Source of the DNA: Entomortierella parvispora | Taxonomy: Eukaryota > Mortierellomycota > Mortierellomycetes > Mortierellales > Mortierellaceae | NCBI GenBank assembly: GCA_963573315.1 | Contig: OY752140.1 | Coordinates: 3,720,001-3,784,000, forward strand | Length of the DNA stretch: 64,000 nucleotides | Direction: 5' to 3' | In this document: piece by piece, positions 1 to 10,984 of the stretch | How the letters are laid out: each line of letters opens with the position of its first letter | Numbering within the stretch: the stretch's first letter is position 1 | The notes under the pieces: generated by a model | Databases searched by the model: none | The model's input: only the letters and a program-made list of their open reading frames with translations | Told to the model about the DNA's origin: nothing | Made by a program: the position numbers and the translations under genes

Positions 1-49
1 CGAGCTCATCTCCCTGCTAAAAATATACCCGTCCACTCCTCCTCCTCAC

Positions 50-800
50 ATGGTACTTTGTTCCTCCAGCAGGCTGCTGTTCATCCATGCAAACGAGTTC
101 TCCTTGAGTTGTCATTAATCTGTCCTATCCAATCCCATCTCATTCAGATTCGCTTCATCCTCGTCCAGAACCGCCAAGGCAAGACCCGTCTGGCAAAGTG
201 GTATGCTCCCTACGAAGACGACGAGAAATTGAAGCTCAAGGGTGAAGTCCACCGTCTTGTGGCACCCAGAGACCAGAAATACCAGTCCAACTTTGTTGAG
301 GTAAATGGTAGCAAGGGGCAAGGGAGGCATCATGGGAAAGAAGGGTTGGTTATCTCGTTTTTCTTTTGGTTTTGTCTTTTTACCAATATCATCATCCTTG
401 TTAAAAAATAGTTCCGCAACTTCAAGATTGTGTACCGTCGTTATGCTGGTCTCTTCTTTTGTCTGTGTGTCGATGCCAACGATAACGAGCTTGCATACTT
501 GGAAGCCATTCACTTCTTTGTCGAAGTTCTCGATGCCTTCTTTGGAAACGTCTGTGAACTGGATCTCGTCTTCAACTTTTACAAGGTAAACTGCAGCCTC
601 GGCAAGACGAGTAGGATAATATGCTTGTTTATTTGTTAACCCCCCTGGAAAAAAAACGACTAATTCTTTTGTTGGACCCCCTTCCTTATATCATTGATCA
701 GGTTTACTCAATTCTGGATGAAGTCTTTCTCGCAGGCGAGATTGAGGAGACGAGCAAAAACGTGGTATTGACACGACTGGATCATCTGGACAAATTGTAA
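50..800 (+). CDS. APS2: AP-2 adaptor complex small subunit sigma
   Basis: Small sigma subunit of the AP-2 clathrin adaptor, which selects cargo at the plasma membrane for endocytosis. Exons 50-52, 148-300, 412-585 and 702-800 join in phase to 142 codons plus stop, the exact length of animal and fungal AP-2 sigma. The protein opens [20 protein letters not shown] and carries the conserved [19 protein letters not shown] and [14 protein letters not shown] blocks of the clathrin adaptor small-chain domain. These fit sigma-2 better than sigma-1 or sigma-3. Exon 1 holds only the start codon, directly followed by the donor GTACTT; this start was chosen because MIRF is invariant in the family. A possible AATAAA signal lies at 854-859. 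The gene converges on the CENP-K gene, with 131 bp between stop codons. Confidence 0.95.
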
Positions 801-931
801 TCGTCGAGAAATAGAAACACAGCAAAAAATGAACAAATGCACATCTTACACTCAATAAATCCAAAAAAAAAAAAAAAAAATCAAAAGTAATTCGACCAGG
901 AAACAATGTATTGTACAGATGTGGGGAGACT

Positions 932-2300
932 TCAGGAGTAAAAGTCGATGAGTCGCAATTTTTGTGCATCTCTAGGATGTCGTACTGCAATGCCGGCATT
1001 GATCAGCTGTTCGACGTGAGGAGGATAATACTCTCCTGGGACCAACACGACATACGGATCAGCCGGTCGGCTTACAGAGCTGTTCATGATATCTTCAAGA
1101 ATGTGCTTCAACTCAAAGACATCGGGGCTATCGGGCTGAAGGGATGAAATAGGTTTACATCAAATCAGCATTCAGTCAATTGTAATACTGAAATACTCAC
1201 GCAAGGACATCTGTGACGCATGGACAGTGTCAATTGAGGTGAGGACACTTACGTCTGGTTGATATGGAGGGTGATGTTCAGTAAGGAATCCTGTTAATTC
1301 CCGCATCAAGACTTGGACTTGTTTCTTGAGAACTTGCACTTTTTGTCGTCCTTGGCTTTTTTTGGATATAGAAAACGAAAATGACGCGAAAAGGACGATC
1401 AGTATCTTTTCAATCATTCAAAGTATCAACCATGACAGGACGGGCTGTGCAAATACCTGCTCTCTTGAGTTGTCCCAGACTCGATTATCTGCTGTAATTC
1501 GCCTCTTCTGGTCTGTAAGGAGCGACTGATCTCTTTGAGCTCCTTTAGCAATAATTTTTCAGCCGCCAGATCCTTCCGGGTATCTTCAAGTTCCTTTCTA
1601 ATAAGAGGAGTCATGTCTGCATAGTCCTGTATCGAGTCCTGAACCATACGATGTACTCGTATCCTGGTCAATTCTGGCAAGGATTCTGGCACTGAATCCG
1701 ATCCTGAATATAAGAGAGAGAGGGAGAGAGAGGATAATGTTTAGTAAACCTCGGTTGTCTTATTGTCCATAGTTGAAAACAGTTTTGGGATGAAGTAGAG
1801 ATGTTTGTATTGAACACATACTTGAACGGATATGTTGTACATCAGCTCGAAGGCGCGCCTCTTCCAACTGCAGGATATCCAGTGCCTAACATGATCAATT
1901 GAACGGTGAGTACATAACAGGGAGCAGAATCAGGTCCATCTTTTTTACTTTGCTGTGATGAACACCTACAGGGTCTCCCGTTTTCGGTACAGACCGTTCC
2001 TTGGATTGCTTTTTTGCGAGTTGGTCTTTAAGCTAACAGCCACCAATAATACAAATCATGTCGATCAACTTCAGTTGTGTCAGCAAGATGAATGATAGCC
2101 ACAGTTTCGTCCTTCCTTACCTCATTTAGTCTTTCCATCTTGGTGAGGCATTTTTGACGCAAGATCTCGCCTGCTTCTCTCAAACTGACTTCACGCTTTT
2201 GTTCATAGGTTGCGCTGCTCGCCCCGGACTTTTGGGAAAGGGAAGGTGTAAGGCGGCTCGGCGACTTTGATGAGGAAGACGGTGCAGATGTTGGGGTCAT
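932..2300 (-). CDS. Centromere protein K (CENP-K/Sim4-like, inner kinetochore CCAN)
   Basis: Likely CENP-K, a coiled-coil subunit of the CENP-H/I/K part of the constitutive centromere network, which links centromeric nucleosomes to the outer kinetochore. Exons on the minus strand: 2300-2121, 2032-1970, 1885-1822, 1703-1457, 1355-1253 and 1135-932. All phases close and give 286 aa (human CENP-K is about 270). The N-terminus is Ser/Pro-rich and residues 35-200 are charged heptad-like helix. The C-terminus reads DPYVVLVPGEYYPPHVEQL, then a stretch containing GIAVRHPRD, which matches the WPPYVELLLRNGIALRHPED type ending of CENP-K. The match is recognised by eye and the rest of the protein is poorly conserved, so the assignment is good but not certain. 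It is divergent from PUS7, with 276 bp between the start codons. Confidence 0.75.
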
Positions 2301-2576
2301 GGTTGCATTTAGTCCAGTCAAGTCTTCAATGCAAATGATGCTCTGCCTGTTTCTTCGTTTCAGATGTCGAAATTCCTGCCAGCGTGAGTGGTTCCTGCTT
2401 GAGGTTTTCAATGGACGCGAAGGGAATGGAGGTCCCCAGGCGCGAAAATTGAATATGAAAAAGAGGCGGTCCCGGGTGGCTTTGCGACTTTGATCGCACC
2501 CTTTTGCAGGCAAGGCAAGGCCGTTGTTGTTGCACCCTTTCTCTCCACACCCCTTCTCCTCCCCCCAGATCGCTCC

Positions 2577-2719
2577 ATGGCTTCTGAATTGAGTGCCGAC
2601 ACCAATGTCAGCGAGACCCTCGTGGGCATCACCACCTTTGTCGACCCTTCCATCCCCGGCTTCTCTGCCATTATCAAACAGAGGTATCGTGTGTGCTCGT
2701 CTGCTAAGACAAACAAACC

Positions 2720-2751
<32 letters not shown>

Positions 2752-4962
2752 GTAGTTTATCCTGAAAAATATTTCTTCCTATCACTTATCACTTACACAG
2801 GTACTCAGACTTTATCGTAAACGAGGTCGATCAAGACAACCAGACCGTTCACCTCACCTCGTTTGAGCTTCCAGACCTGGATCCCGAGGCCCTGAAGGCG
2901 CGTGATGACAAGATCCAGGCCAAGGATGATCTCGAGCAGGCTAATAGCGAGATGGACGAGGCCGCCAAGTTGGCCGAGTTGGCCGCTGTCCTCGACAATG
3001 ATGAGGAAACCATGACCCAGATCAAGAAAATGCTAGACAGCTATGGAAACGATCTTGAGTTTGTGAACTTGAAGGTAACAGAAACCCTCCCTTGTTATAT
3101 ATGACCTCCTGAGGCCGATAGTCAATCCTTGGCTTCTTACTCTGGTGCCTTTAATTCCCTTTGTTTGCAATGATAGCCCCAAGCTGACAAGGCCAAGCGT
3201 ACTGCCATCCACAAAGTTGTCAAGGAAAGATATAACAGACGCATGGTGTCAGAGACTGCAGACGGCACGATGCGTCTCCGTATGCACCAAAAGAAGGATG
3301 ATCGCGGTAAGTTCATGTCGATATTTAGTCCGCCTCAAATGTTCACAAGTACAGTGGATTCATATGACTTTGTCCTTTTCTTGTCTTTAGATACCAGAGG
3401 CAAGGGGAAAACCGATCACTGGAGCGTAACCGGAGGTGAATTCTGTCGCTTCTGTTTGTTCAAGGAGAACCGTGAAACTATGGAAGCTCTGACCCACATT
3501 TCCACGATGCTCAGGTAATGATCGATTTCGAGTAATCCTGAATTATGTATGACTGTGGTGAGTGTCCTTTTGCTAATCGTTGATCCCTTTCTATATTAGA
3601 GTACCAAACAAGGTCTTCTCGATCGCAGGTACCAAGGACAGACGAGGAGTTACCACACAGTGGGTCACAGGTCATAAGGTCAAGGCCGAGCGCTTGATTA
3701 CACTGAACAATGGACTCCGCAATATGTGTGTCGGCAACTTTAGTTACGTGAAGAAGGGTCTCAAGTTGGGCGATTTGAACGGAAACCGCTTCATGATCAC
3801 TCTCCGCAACGTGATTGTGGACTCTGAAGAAACCTTGAACCGATCCATGGTTTCGTTGAGGGACAAGGGATTCATGAACTATTTTGGCATGCAGCGATTC
3901 GGAACTGGATCCGTCGGCACACACGATGTCGGCAAAGCCTTGCTCAGAGGCGAATGGGCAGAAGCTGTGCATCTGATTTTAAAGCCTCGCTCGGGTGAGG
4001 GACCCGACATCACCAAGGCTCGTCAACACTGGGCCGAGCACAAGGATGCTGCTGCCGCTTACAAGTTGTTTCCTCGTCGATGGGTGGCAGAATCTCAGAT
4101 CCTGTTCTCATACCAAAAAGCCGGCAACACGAACGCACCGATGGACGCACTGAACAATATTCCCAGGAACTTGAGGCTGATGTACGTCCATGCTTACCAA
4201 TCCTTGGTCTGGAACAACATGGTCACGGAGCGCGTGCGTCTTTATGGAAGCGATAAGCCTGTGGTCGGTGATTTGGTGGTGGAGAACAAGGCTGCTTTGG
4301 AGAAGGCTGACGAGGATTCAGAAGGAGCAGGAGGCAACAGCAAGGGTGACGTTGTCCGAGCCAAGGTCTTGACTGCCGAAGATGTGGACAACTATTCGAT
4401 TTACGACGTGATCTTGCCCTTGCCAGGCTATGATGTGATCTATCCCAAGAATGCAATTGGAGACCTGTATAAGGAGTTTATGGCCAAGGACGGCTTGAAC
4501 CCTCATGCAATGCGTCGCCCTCAAAAGGAGTATGCTCTTGTTGGATCGTACCGCTGCATCTTGAGCAAGCCCGAGAATGTGGAGTGGGAAGTGGTCAGAT
4601 ACAACGATGCCGAGATCCCCCTTACTTTGACGGATCAGGAAAAGATGCAGGGCAAGAGCAAGCCTGACGGAGTTGGAGAGACAGGCCAGTACTTGGCTTT
4701 GGTGTTGAACCTGACGTTGAAGTCGAGTCAGTATGCTACGATGGCGATCCGAGAGGTGTGCAAGCAGGACACGTCCTCTGCTTTCCAAGCCAGTCTGAAC
4801 ACCACGAAATCAGAAGCAAACTCGTCAGCATCTACCCCCACTGTTTCGACTCCAGCCTCGTCTTCTGGAACGGAAGGAAAGGAGGACGGTGCGACCAAGC
4901 GTGGAATCGAGAGTGTCGAGGATGCTGCACCGGCACCGGAGGCCAAGGCGGTCAAGGAGTAA
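2577..4962 (+). CDS. PUS7: Multisubstrate pseudouridine synthase 7 (TruD family)
   Basis: TruD-family pseudouridine synthase that isomerises uridine to pseudouridine in tRNAs, U2 snRNA, 5S rRNA and mRNAs, mainly in the nucleus. Exons 2577-2683, 2801-3074, 3177-3306, 3391-3514 and 3600-4962 give 665 aa (yeast Pus7 is 676). The N-terminus has the family start VGITTFVDPSIPGFSAIIKQ followed by RYSDFIVNEVD. The catalytic Asp sits in FSIAGTKDRRGVTTQ at about residue 225, and NYFGMQRFG plus the Tyr/Lys-rich TruD insertion domain follow. The C-terminal 60 residues are Ser/Thr/Glu-rich and end in a basic patch. Intron 1 contains a run of about 27 A at 2720-2747. A possible polyadenylation signal AATAAA is at 4971-4976. 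Confidence 0.96.
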
Positions 4963-5178
4963 AATCCGTGAATAAATCATATTCTACATTTCACGTACAC
5001 GAAGTCCAACTCTTCATATCGGCTATTCCTCCGCTTAGCTGTACGTGCGCTTGATCCACGCTTCCCAAAAAAGGTGCGCGCATCTTTTGGCGGGATCATT
5101 TCTCTCCCTGCCGACAATTTCATTCGCTACTATCCGTTCATTACCACACTTTGACCAAACACACGCAGACATACAGGA

Positions 5179-6911
5179 ATGATCGACCCCAATGCACTCA
5201 AGGTCACAGAGCTGAAGGCAGAGCTGACCGCTCGTGGACTGTCCACCAAAGGCCTCAAGAAGGAACTCGTCTCTCGTCTTGAAGAGGCATTGGCCGCAGA
5301 AGAACCATCGACCACACAAGAAACACCCATGGAGACGGACAATGTCACCAAAGAGGCCGAACAGATTGCACAGATTGTTGAACCAGTACAGGAACCAGTA
5401 GCAGCAGCCGCAGAGTCAGACATTGTCATGGCTGCCGTGCTCACCCCCGACGACTCGGTATCTTCCTCCGCCGGTGGCGATGTTCTTTCTTCAGTAGAGG
5501 TCACTACCTCTGTCCTCGAGCCCGTGAATGGCACTCCCACATTATCGCAGGAGGGAATGGTAGACACAACGACTACTACGGACGCAACATCTACACCTTC
5601 TACCTCAACAACCACGGCACCTATTGAAACGTCAAAGAAGCGCTCCCTAGAATCCGATGAAACTGCGTCCCATAAAGCTGAGAAGGGCTCTATCAAGCGG
5701 ACTCGAAAGGACAGTGGAGCTGAAGAAAATGCGAGGATCAGGGCTGCAGCGGCAGAGGCTGTGGAGGCAGATGCTCGTCGTCGAAGTGCTGCACCCTCTC
5801 CTTCACCTGCACCTGGTCGATCTGCATCTGTGGCATCTGTGGCATCTGTGGCACCCACTAATGAAGACAATAGTACCCCTCAGCCTGGATCACCGGACCG
5901 CAAGACAGCTTCAGCAACGAACTCTCGCAGGATTGATGCTCGGTCATTGATGGAGCGACAAATCAAGATGGCGGTCCAGGATAGACAGCCAGAAGCCACA
6001 TCACAATCTCCTGTCGAGCCCAAGCCTATGGCCTTGCCAGCTGTTACTGAAGGTATCTTGAGAAACCGAGCTGTCCCTTTTTGTTTCGTTTGCTCTTCTT
6101 GTTTTAGCAGATAGACGCTGATATCAACTGGATTTTTCTCTGTTCTTCCATTTTTGATACGATAGATGCAGATGGTGAGACAGATTCATCCGTGGATGCT
6201 ACGCGATCTTTGGTCATTACGAATTTCGTCCGTCCCTTGACAGTAAACCAGGTCAAGAGAATGCTGGCAGAGTTTGGTGAAATTGAGGTGCTCTGGATGG
6301 ACAGCATCCGAACCCATTGCTATGTCACTGTAAGTTACGAGGGGGTGAAAAGGCTACCATTTTTGTCTGGACCATGCCAGTCTAACTGGCCGCTTTTTTT
6401 TTTAATTTTCTAGTACAAAGCTATCGAATCAGCGAAATCAGCATTCAAAGAGGTTGTGGGACAAGTATTCCCCAAGGAAACTGGCAAAGCTCTGGAGGCT
6501 CTCTATTTGTCACCCGAGACCGCGGCTGAATGTGTGCAGGCTGCAGAGGACGCCCAAAAAGACGGAAGAAAGCCCGTGATCTATACAGGAAAGGCTGCCG
6601 CCCCTGCCCCCAAACGTGGAGCGCCTATTGCTGTCCGCAATGATGAAGTGGAAGGTAAAGCGGATGCGCTGGGGCTCTTCTAAGTTTTGTATGATTGTGG
6701 TAGGATTACTGGGCATGTCTGACTAACAGTCGCCCTTCTTCCTTTGTACCCTACGATGAAACTATTAGTTATCTTCAAGAGAACCCAAGCTGAGCCCGCA
6801 CAGGTCGTCCAGCCCACCGACTTTTTCAAGATGACCACGGCACAGCCTGCATTGTATTATAAAGCCCTCAAGGAGCCACCCGTGGAGACTCCCTCGGAGA
6901 CTGTCAACTAG
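5179..6911 (+). CDS. Acinus-like protein: SAP domain, RRM-like domain and RSB motif
   Basis: Probable homologue of acinus (ACIN1), the scaffold of the ASAP complex with RNPS1 and SAP18, which works in splicing and exon-junction function in the nucleus. Exons 5179-6052, 6166-6329, 6414-6654 and 6769-6911 give 473 aa. Residues 5-40 form a SAP DNA/RNA-binding helix pair (VTELKAELTARGLSTKGLKK). Residues 60-290 are low-complexity Ser/Thr/Ala with KKRSLE and KRTRKD basic patches. Residues 300-410 form an RRM-like fold starting SLVITNFVRPLTVNQVKRML. Residues 444-460 (DFFKMTTAQPALYYKAL) match the RNPS1-SAP18-binding motif DDLFRKTKAAPCIYWLPL in layout and key aromatics. The order SAP, RRM, RSB is diagnostic of acinus. 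The protein is shorter than animal acinus and the RS-rich part is absent. Confidence 0.8.
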
Positions 6912-7058
6912 ATCCCCGGACCGCACCCCCCTGTCATCTCCACTTTTTCAAAGCGGGAGGTTTTAAGTTTTTAGAAACGAAGTCATAATGAAAGGAGTTT
7001 CTGGCGATGGTTTATTGGCCATCTTTTACTCGACAGTAATGTCATTTTTTTTCCAGAC

Positions 7059-8809
7059 TTAATAAAACACTGAGCGAGTCCTATGGACCTTGACAGGCCT
7101 TTGCCCAAGAGTCAAATCCAATTGAGCCGCCTTTGCGAAATCCCAGATGAAGAAGTCAATCAAGATGGCATTGACTGTCATCATTTTCGGCAGCGGCGCG
7201 TCCTCGCTCGCAGGGAGCTGTTTTGCTTCTTTCTGAGCCTCTTGCTCGATCAGCTCTAAGATCCGGCGACGGATCAATTCTACAGCCCAGATAGAGTTTC
7301 CACGGATCTCGACCTCGAGCTCGGAACCATTAGGCAAAAGCTGACCTCGATCCAAGATCTGAAGCAACTCGGTTGAGTATTGGAGACAGTGGAAATGATA
7401 CAGGGCTTGAGGCACTCTGTAATCCGCAAACATGGTGATCTCGTCAATGTCATTAAAATGGCCATAGTCCTTGTTTTGAAAACAGGCCCAGAGATCTGCT
7501 ACGAGAATCTGTGCACGCTTAAAGATTTGTACTAGAAAGAGAAAGAGAAAGAAAGAGGGAGAGAGAGAGAGAGAGAGTTTGGGTGGTAGAGAGAAAATGT
7601 TTAGATTATCAATATTTTGATCTGTTTTTTCAACATCCTGTTTCATTTTGTAGGGTAAATGAGGAATGAGGCAAAGGAGTAAAGGCATACCTTTTCGTCC
7701 GCAGAAAGTGGCTTCGTCGCGGAAGGATGAAAAGTTGGAGGTCACCAACTCGACCAGTTTCAACGCTGACCCGTTTGCTTGCGCAATGCAGTTTGTGAAT
7801 CGACCGTCGAATTTCTGAAAAAAGTTATACTCGAATAAGTCAGCTCTCAGTCCTTTGTCATAGATTCGCAATGGAATCGAAGGAAGAGGGTTGTTACCTC
7901 GAGAAGTACTCGGCCAGCCTCACGAATGACATGAATCCTTTCCTGCAACAAAGGGATTTGCTCTTTGGTGTCCGATCGGAAAATACGCTCAATCTCCTTG
8001 TCTGGCAACTTTTCTTCCGACGCGAAGAAGGATGGTGTGGTGATTGGGATCCCCTCCTCCAATGCTATTTGCAAGAACGACGGAATGTCAGAGCTGAAGG
8101 CGTGGCATCTTGTTTTAATCTGCAGGATTAAGACGTTTCGGTGGTATGTGACATTGCCTACCTCGGTTGATAGCGGCAACCATAGACCAATAGCCTGTGT
8201 AGCCAACGCCATGGAACGTAACACGGTAGCGATCAGGGTGAGGAACACCAGTGTCGTCAATATCAACCTGAGACCAGAATGAAAAGTTGAGAAGATCAAC
8301 CAAGAAAATCCTGTAATCGATCATAAGAGAGAACGGTGATCAGTAGACGTCGCGACAAGGAGGAAGGGTTTGTGGTAACGCGTCATATGTAGTTCTTCAA
8401 GTCACTTACCAATCGACAGTACTAGCGTTACACTCTTTTGGGTTCAGAGGGTGCTCCTTCCATTTGCTGGTGTCGTAATGGGTCTTTTTCATGGCCTCAA
8501 AGATCTATGGTGGGCCGTGGCCAAGAATGTAAAAAACAGACGCTGTGAGCTAACAGACCAATTGAGAGTTTACAGCAGTATGCCGTGGTGCCTGCAATTC
8601 ATGGCTACCTTGGATGCTCCATGGACAACACCGTTCTTGGGTATTGACACATGTTTGCTATGCTGTTTGAAGGTGTGAGAAGAAATACGGGAAGGTGTGT
8701 GTGAGCATGAGAGACAGGATTTGACAGGAGGATTAGGTTCTTCAAAATGGATGAGGGTGATTACGTTGTGAATGAACTCTGCGCTCTCGAGGACGGGATT
8801 GACGATCAT
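7059..8809 (-). CDS. QNG1: Queuosine 5'-phosphate N-glycosylase/hydrolase (queuosine salvage, DUF2419)
   Basis: Homologue of human QNG1 (C9orf64), which releases the free base queuine from queuosine 5'-monophosphate, so that tRNA-guanine transglycosylase can place it at position 34 of GUN-anticodon tRNAs. Exons on the minus strand: 8809-8765, 8662-8609, 8504-8410, 8310-8162, 8064-7898, 7814-7691 and 7531-7059. They give 368 aa (human 341). Conserved blocks read in order are VDWIFLVDLLNFSFW, GYTGYWSMVAAINRALEEGI, PITTPSFFASEE, IFRSDTKEQIPLLQERI, FRDEATFCGRKVQIFKRAQILV, ITMFADYRVPQAL, VEIRGNSIWAVELI and NAILIDFFIWDFA. The purine-type repeat at 7548-7577 lies in the last intron. The 3' end almost abuts that of the acinus-like gene (147 bp between stops). 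Confidence 0.95.
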
Positions 8810-9325
8810 GTTAGGCTAAGAGTGAGGGGAACAAAAGGAATGAACGAATGAGGTGAAAGAGACAACCACCCATGAATCGCGAATCAAAGGTCATTCTTTG
8901 GGTTTGGTGGCGCACCAGCTCGTCCTTTGCGGGACTGCGGGTCTCATCGCGTGTCAGAGACACAGACACCACACGAGAGAGAGCACAAGACAGACAGACA
9001 CAGACGATGTGCAGGGTCCAGTTTCTCCTCTGCCTACTCTCAAGCGACAGACAGGCGGAGGCGGATCGACGCTCGATCTCTGTCCTTGCTCCGTGGATGT
9101 GTGACATATAGCCGCAATCCACCGACAACGAGAGGGCACTTTCCTGTCTGTCCGTCCGCCCTTTTGGACCTCGGGAACCGTTCCGCTCCAAACTCAGCTC
9201 CTCCCAACTGACCCTTCCTGTTTTTCTATCTCTCTCCACTCTCTCCACTCTCTCCACTCCTCATTCTCCATCCATCCATTCGCTCTTTCTCTTCATCCCA
9301 TCGTCTCATCCCTTTATTCTCTACC
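8810..9325. promoter_or_regulatory. Divergent promoter region between QNG1 and the first EF-hand gene
   Basis: About 516 bp between divergent start codons. It has a pyrimidine-rich tract from about 9215 to 9320 on the + strand, including the repeated unit TCTCCAC at 9233-9258, a common feature upstream of the start in fungi. I see no gene in it. Confidence 0.45.
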
Positions 9326-9788
9326 ATGGTAAACACTCTCTTCACTCTGACTCCCCTACTCCTATAATCCTGTTGCTTGTGCTCATTCAAACTGCAACGC
9401 TCTTGCGAAGAGAGATAACAAACACTCTGCCTGCAGTCCCAACCCGAACTTCATGCCCTCCCTCCTCTTTGTATCAGAGATCTCTTTCGCCTTTTAACTC
9501 TCCTTTGCTATCCCATCCTGCTTTTGATTGTAGCAAAATACCTTGAGCAAAAAGGAGGTTGATGACCTCAAGGAAAGCTTCGATACCTTTGACCGAAACC
9601 ACGATGGTACCATTTCTCGCTCTGAGCTTCGCTCCCTCATGCACACTGTCGGCCACAAGGTCAACGCCCAAGGCCTCGAGGCTGTTTTGGCTGAACATGA
9701 TACCAACGAGGACGGCGCCATTAATTTCGAAGAGTTCCTCGGACTCGCAACTCGTCTCATGGATCACAAGCTAGACAAAACTGCCTAG
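9326..9788 (+). CDS. Small two-EF-hand calcium-binding protein, copy 1
   Basis: An 85-aa protein that is only one EF-hand pair, like one lobe of calmodulin. Exon 1 (9326-9328) is the bare ATG followed by GTAAAC, and exon 2 is 9534-9788. The first loop (residues 21-32, DRNHDGTISRSE) and second loop (57-68, DTNEDGAINFEE) both keep Asp at 1, Gly at 6, a hydrophobic residue at 8 and Glu at 12, so both should bind calcium. The start is chosen because the only upstream in-phase ATG that splices to the open frame is this one, as in its tandem paralogue 1.3 kb downstream. The target is unknown; a regulatory light-chain or calmodulin-like adaptor role is inference. Confidence 0.85.
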
Positions 9789-10608
9789 GCTGTCCTCCTT
9801 TCTCCTTCCGCTCCTTCTATCCTTGGTTGGCTGTTGCATGATCTCTTCTTTTTTTCAGCCACAATACTCCAGACCCCGCCTCAATCTTTATCCACAGGTT
9901 TGGAGTAGCACACCCAGACAACTTTTGACTAAAAAAAATAATATTTATAAGCCCCGAATTTTTTATTGGAAAATCAAAAAACGGCCAGTTCCCGGGGACC
10001 AGGCCAATTCCTGTGTACTCGTGCAGCTGACTTGACCACTGTTGGATCGATAAAAAAAGATGAGTAAAAAGATGGAGGTTCATCTGGAGACTTGAGAGAA
10101 AGCGACAGAGAGTCGGCCGAGACTCGGGCTCGATTCGAGAAAGAAACGGCCCCTGAATATGCGACCCTGCAAAGAAAAAGAGAAACAACCGACCCTTGTT
10201 TGCTAATCTGAGTCCAATGCAAACAGTGGAGTCTTCATATTCCGCCCACACTGTCTGAAAGGACCCTTCTCCCTGTTGCTCGCACCCTCCCGCAAGGACA
10301 AAAGAAGACAAGCGCAGAAAAGTGGTGGCAAGACTCGACGGCGAATGGGTGGTGGGAGAACTCGTGGAAGATTGCTTTGATTGGGCTCACTGTTGGACCA
10401 CTGCCCATTGTCCATTGTCCAAAGCAACAACAACGCGCGTGCGTGAGTGGAGTGGTGCCCTCTTTTCCTTCACTCATTCTTTTCTTCTCCGTCTTCCATT
10501 CATTCCATCTCTCTTTCTTCTCTTTCATTCATTCATCTGTTTAATCTCTCCATCCTCTTCATTCCATCCTGTGTATCCATCTCTCCTCACGCACTAACCA
10601 GTAACAAT
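9789..10608. other. Intergenic region between the two EF-hand genes
   Basis: About 820 bp with the 3' UTR of copy 1, AT-rich stretches near 9930-9980, and a pyrimidine-rich leader at 10480-10600 upstream of copy 2 (many CATTC/TTCTTT repeats). I see no further gene. Confidence 0.4.
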
Positions 10609-10984
10609 ATGGTAAGCACCCTCTCCTCCTTGTTATCCGAGGCCAATCGACCAATTGATCCGAAAACACAGATAACACTAACCTTCTCTTCCACCCTTTC
10701 GCATCTCCGCTCCTCCCTTTCGAGTACAGGCCCCTACCACCTTCACTGAGCACGAAATCGCCTCGTTTAAGGAAAGCTTTGATGCCTTTGACCGCAATGG
10801 CGATGGAGCCATCAGTGTCTCCGAGTTGCGTTCCTTGCTCAAGATTGTAGGCGAGAAGGTTCACGCCACCTTGGTCGCCGAAACTCTTGAAGAGTTTGAT
10901 ACCAACGGCGACAAACACATTGACTTTGACGAGTTTCTCCATTTGGCCTCCAAGTACATGAAGAATAAGCACACTTCTGTGTAA
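10609..10984 (+). CDS. Small two-EF-hand calcium-binding protein, copy 2
   Basis: Tandem paralogue of the preceding gene with the same architecture: a bare-ATG first exon (10609-10611, donor GTAAGC), one intron, and a second exon at 10730-10984, again 85 aa. The first loop (DRNGDGAISVSE) is canonical. The second loop (DTNGDKHIDFDE) has Lys in place of the usual Gly at position 6, which may lower calcium affinity. The helices between (FKESFDAFD, SELRSLLKIVGEKV) align with copy 1 but many surface positions differ. Shared gene structure and length show duplication; sequence divergence shows that it is not recent. Confidence 0.85.

Noticed and set aside
1201-1210. A 10-nt micro-exon in the CENP-K gene bounded by CACAG and GTGAGT
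   Set aside because: It breaks the reading phase; direct splicing from 1253 to 1135 gives the correct frame and the conserved C-terminus.
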